Shown here piece after piece: positions 6,578-9,280 of a stretch of 9,280 bases of DNA. Source of the stretch: Balneolales bacterium. GTDB lineage: Bacteria > Bacteroidota > Rhodothermia > Balneolales > Balneolaceae. The stretch is from assembly GCA_030830725.1 (NCBI GenBank), contig JAURMN010000177.1:1-9280 (forward strand). The letters are read 5' to 3'. The first letter of the stretch is position 1; every line of letters starts with the position of its first letter. Below the pieces are notes generated by a model, which saw nothing but the letters and a program-made list of their open reading frames with translations, searched no databases and had not been told where the DNA came from. A program made the translations under genes and the position numbers.

Positions 6578-7030
6578 TTATGAACCTGTAAAATCGTCAA
6601 GCCCGTCTGTATCGGTAAGAGAAAGTGCTACACCACACATCATCAAATCCTCTGGCAATTTGGTGAAATCACCTGTGAGAACACGTTCATTGACATTGGC
6701 ATAAATACTGCATCCAGCTTCTTTTTCTACAATGAGCCCGGTGGTTATCTCTCCGGTTTTCCCAAAAAATGTAACCTGATTGAGCATCTCAGATGCGACA
6801 AAAGCCGTACAGTTGTGAAGCTGAATAAAGGTATTTTGTGCATACACCGACACCATATTCATCCGCTTTCCATCCACCTCGAGTCCAAGATGAATTTCAA
6901 GGGCTAATCGGCGATTTTGTTCTGGAATTCGCAACTCAAATCGGAATACATCCATTCCAAGCGTTGAAGGTGAAGCCCCTAATATTTTTCCGATAGCCTG
7001 GATGTTTTCAGTAGTGAATTCGTGAATCAT
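6578..7030 (-). CDS. Conserved-looking hypothetical protein, 150 aa, coupled to ybeY
   Basis: I do not recognise this family. The product is a small, soluble, acidic-looking protein without a signal peptide or membrane segment. The first 20 residues look helical. The middle (about 26-110) alternates short hydrophobic strands, for example DVFRFELRI, LALEIHLGLEV, QVTFFGKTG and TGLIVEKEAGCSIYANV, which suggests a mostly beta fold. Three cysteines (74, 107, 132) do not form a clear metal motif. The tail is Asp-rich (TDTDGLDDFTGS). The ATG at 7030 is the only sensible start, since an in-frame TAG lies four codons upstream; no strong Shine-Dalgarno sequence is visible. The gene begins 51 nt after the DUF2723-protein stop, and its TAA is one base from the ybeY ATG, so it is probably co-transcribed with both and translationally coupled to ybeY. 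Codon use and composition look like those of its neighbours, and no competing frame is credible. A ribosome- or envelope-linked role is only guilt by association. Confidence 0.8.
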   Translation of the reverse strand: MIHEFTTENIQAIGKILGASPSTLGMDVFRFELRIPEQNRRLALEIHLGLEVDGKRMNMVSVYAQNTFIQLHNCTAFVASEMLNQVTFFGKTGEITTGLIVEKEAGCSIYANVNERVLTGDFTKLPEDLMMCGVALSLTDTDGLDDFTGS

Positions 7031-7081
7031 AAGCTTATGCTACGTGTGTTCTTTTTGAATTCAGCTCTTCCATTTCTTTAC

Positions 7082-9280
7082 TTAGAACCCAAGATTAAAC
7101 ATTTCTACCCGCTGCTTATTCTCCTCTTCAGATTCAGGTAGTGTGATGCGTCCCAAAGTGGCCTCGTTCGCTCTAAGGGCTAATGCAGAAGCCCTGTTTT
7201 CGTCCTCAGGCTGTGTGAGATAGTGAATCCGTTGAAGAATAACTAAAAGATTACTATTGAAATTAATATCCTGGTAGGCGGAGTTGACTTGTGCTTGTTT
7301 AGCATCGGCTTCTTCGGTCAAATTTTTCTGACGGTCCAGATCTCCTCGTCCGCGAGCTTGCTGAGCTTCTTCCCTCAACATCGTAATGTCGACTTCAAGG
7401 TCTGCCACGTCATCTAGGGAGTAGCCGATCTTTTTGAACATCTCTTCCTCCGTTTGCAACGCTAACTCTGCCGCTTCTGTTTTTGCTTCCGTAATGGCCA
7501 TACGATAGCCATAAAGAACCATGGTCAGGACCTCATCTTCAATTCCACGAAATGGAATTTTGTTATAACCGTCTACCAGCCATTTACGAGCGGATTCTAA
7601 ATTTCCTTCTCGGATGTAATAATCGGCCAACTCCGTGAACGCAAATCGGTAATTCCCCAACATTCGACGAATATTTTCGTCAAAGTATACGTCCGGATCA
7701 TTCCAGTTTGTAAAGCGGAAAGTATTGAGTCGTTCTTCATGTTCCTGAGGATCTAAGGTGCCAAAATTTCCTCCTGAACGTTTTTTGGGAACCACTCTAA
7801 AGGCTTTTCCTTCATATTGGAAATAATCTTGAAGCCCAAGCTGAGCAGATCTGGAAACAGTATTGGCAAAATAAACCGGACGTAACCACTGATTATTACG
7901 CAGTATATCCAGGATTAGAACATCCTGCGTCTGTAAATAAAAGCGATCGTTCCCTTGAACATCTCTACCTGCGGAGCGTCCTTGAAGATACCAACTCACT
8001 TGATTATCGAGCTCTGCAACTGGGATGCTATAAGCAACAGCGCTTTGGATTTGATAATCAAAATTAGCCGTCTGAGTATTCACCCCTGTCCACTCTTGCG
8101 CTGGATCTTGATTCGTGAAAGCTCGTTCGAGTAGATTTTTATTAACAGGGATGGTGATTTGACCAGGCTCATGCAAGGAGAGAGCTCCGGTAATTTGATT
8201 TACCTGAGCGTCGTTCAGACTGATTGGCAAGGGTTTGGATTCATGAGAAAAAAGATCTCTCATCTGTTTGATATACCAGTCCGTGTTGAGCAAACTCAAG
8301 CAAACTACCCTTACATCGGTCCGTACCCCCTCAACCTCCTGGATATACCACAGAGGAAATGTGTCATTATCTCCATTTGTAAATACAATAGCATTTGGCT
8401 CAAGTGATTGGAGAAGATTCCATGCGTAATCTCTGGCTACATAATTTCCAGTTCGATCGTGGCTTTCCCAGTTTTCAGCTCCCATCCATACCGGAAGTGC
8501 AAAGATAGAAAGCATGACAACCGCTACCGCCGCAGTTATTCTCTCTTTCAGGAGGTTTCGCATAAAATCCAGGATTGCAAACATTCCAAACCCAATCCAG
8601 ATGCTGAATGCAAAATAGGAGCCTACATACGCATAATCCCGTTCTCTGGGTTCATAAGGGGATTGGTTTAAATAGATAATGATGGCCAATCCGGTCAAAA
8701 AGAAGAGGGCCATCACGGATAAGGCTCGGGTTGGATCTGCCCTGAAATGATAGAGAAATCCCAGTAAGCCAAAGAAAAGCGGGAGAAAAAAATATGCCGT
8801 ATGGGCGGGGTTATGATCATTCCTGCTTTCCATAAACCCAGTGTTTACAATTGCGTCCTGAATATCGGAGTCTCTGCCCACAAAGTTCCATCCAAAATAG
8901 CGCCAGTACATATGATTGATCTGGTAATCCCAGAAATACTCCCAATCACTATCATATCGAGCATAAAATTCCTGATGGTGGGGCTGAGAAGAGTGACGCC
9001 TTGGGAAAAAGACCTCTTCCCGTCTGTCTATAGAGCCTGTTTCGTTGTTGTATGTAAACCCTTTGAGAAGAGGGGTGTCCCCATATTGCTCACGTTTCAG
9101 ATAAGAGACCATCGCTTCCGGCGTAGAGGGATCATTCTCATTTACTGGTGGATCTGCTTGTGCTCGAATAAAGATGAGCGAATACGTAGAAAACCCTATT
9201 AAAACCATCGCATAGGAGAGAACTGCCAGATTCACTAGGCGATACCCTTTTGTATGAGTGTACCAAATGGCGTACCCCAC
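7082..9280 (-). CDS. DUF2723-family large membrane protein (C-terminal 732 residues; N-terminus beyond right edge)
   Basis: The open frame enters from the right edge; the GTG at 9280 is merely the first codon, not a start. Numbering here is from that codon. Membrane segments are seen at about 16-38, 161-178, 186-204, 217-239 and 247-266, with a large hydrophilic loop at 40-158 rich in Trp/Tyr. After the last helix comes the family-characteristic AIVFTNGDNDTFPLWYIQEVEGVRTDVRV (297-325), then LLNTDWYIKQ and the later RPVYFANTVS (467-476). In Bacteroidota these motifs belong to proteins of roughly 1000-1200 residues whose N-terminus carries DUF2723, described as similar to protein O-mannosyltransferases. 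That domain and the first helices lie outside the window. Residues 540-600 look like TPR-type helical pairs (FAFTELADYYIREGNLESARKWL), and 622-670 is Glu/Ala/Gln-rich and probably coiled coil. It heads the leftward unit ending in ybeY. Enzymatic activity is unproven, and no catalytic residues can be assigned from this part. Confidence 0.88.
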   Translation of the reverse strand: MGYAIWYTHTKGYRLVNLAVLSYAMVLIGFSTYSLIFIRAQADPPVNENDPSTPEAMVSYLKREQYGDTPLLKGFTYNNETGSIDRREEVFFPRRHSSQPHHQEFYARYDSDWEYFWDYQINHMYWRYFGWNFVGRDSDIQDAIVNTGFMESRNDHNPAHTAYFFLPLFFGLLGFLYHFRADPTRALSVMALFFLTGLAIIIYLNQSPYEPRERDYAYVGSYFAFSIWIGFGMFAILDFMRNLLKERITAAVAVVMLSIFALPVWMGAENWESHDRTGNYVARDYAWNLLQSLEPNAIVFTNGDNDTFPLWYIQEVEGVRTDVRVVCLSLLNTDWYIKQMRDLFSHESKPLPISLNDAQVNQITGALSLHEPGQITIPVNKNLLERAFTNQDPAQEWTGVNTQTANFDYQIQSAVAYSIPVAELDNQVSWYLQGRSAGRDVQGNDRFYLQTQDVLILDILRNNQWLRPVYFANTVSRSAQLGLQDYFQYEGKAFRVVPKKRSGGNFGTLDPQEHEERLNTFRFTNWNDPDVYFDENIRRMLGNYRFAFTELADYYIREGNLESARKWLVDGYNKIPFRGIEDEVLTMVLYGYRMAITEAKTEAAELALQTEEEMFKKIGYSLDDVADLEVDITMLREEAQQARGRGDLDRQKNLTEEADAKQAQVNSAYQDINFNSNLLVILQRIHYLTQPEDENRASALALRANEATLGRITLPESEEENKQRVEMFNLGF

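Noticed and set aside
6577..6600. TTG at 6600 as the ybeY start
   Set aside because: It gives a 23-nt overlap with the upstream gene and lacks a good ribosome site; the ATG at 6576 is one base after the upstream stop and has ACAGG at eight bases.
8159..9202. Forward-strand open frames of 82-133 codons opposite the DUF2723 gene
   Set aside because: They are antisense to a long, motif-bearing coding region and show no domain or ribosome site.
9278..9280. GTG at the right edge as the start of the DUF2723 protein
   Set aside because: The frame is open to the edge and the protein would lack the family's N-terminal domain and first membrane helices, so the gene is truncated by the window.
1..9280. 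Search for mobile elements, CRISPR arrays, tRNA/rRNA genes and long repeats
   Set aside because: No transposase or integrase frame, regularly spaced repeat, tRNA-like cloverleaf or long duplicated stretch was visible; genes cover nearly all of the window.

Overview
The window reads as an ordinary stretch of chromosome from a member of the Bacteroidota/Balneolota/Rhodothermota branch (FCB group). That placement is inferred from gene content: a Bat-type cluster (DUF58, a membrane-anchored middle protein, BatA), a DUF2723-type large membrane protein with the GDNDTFPLWY motif, and a YbeY with the Bacteroidota-like 'L-TD' and 'HGxLHxxGxxD' motifs. Base composition looks mid-range and even throughout. 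I see no sign of mobile DNA, tRNA, rRNA or CRISPR.

Layout. Positions 1-4770 hold one leftward unit, read from right to left: a DUF58 protein, a signal-peptide/one-TM protein related to the DUF4381/BatD C-terminal region, BatA (a VWA protein with an intact MIDAS), and the first half of mfd (transcription-repair coupling factor), which runs off the left edge. The genes are tightly packed: SD overlapping a stop, an ATGA overlap, then a 19-nt gap. A 182-bp divergent promoter region (4771-4952) separates this unit from a rightward monocistronic alanine dehydrogenase gene (4953-6056). A second leftward unit fills 6079-9280. It holds the C-terminal 732 residues of a DUF2723-family membrane protein entering from the right edge, then an unrecognised 150-aa protein, then ybeY, which converges on ald with only 22 bp between the stop codons.

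How the genes work together. The DUF58 protein, middle protein and BatA probably form an envelope-associated VWA complex of the kind normally served by a MoxR ATPase; no moxR lies directly upstream here and no batB/C/D directly downstream. Mfd links stalled RNA polymerase to UvrA-dependent repair and may simply share the transcript. Ald interconverts L-alanine and pyruvate. YbeY matures 16S rRNA. The DUF2723 protein is probably a glycosyltransferase-like membrane protein, but its function is not settled.

I do not find clear evidence of a new system. The points most worth a second look are the unknown gene coupled to ybeY, the reduced and re-wired Bat locus joined to mfd, departures from canonical YbeY motifs, and nested palindromes upstream of ald.
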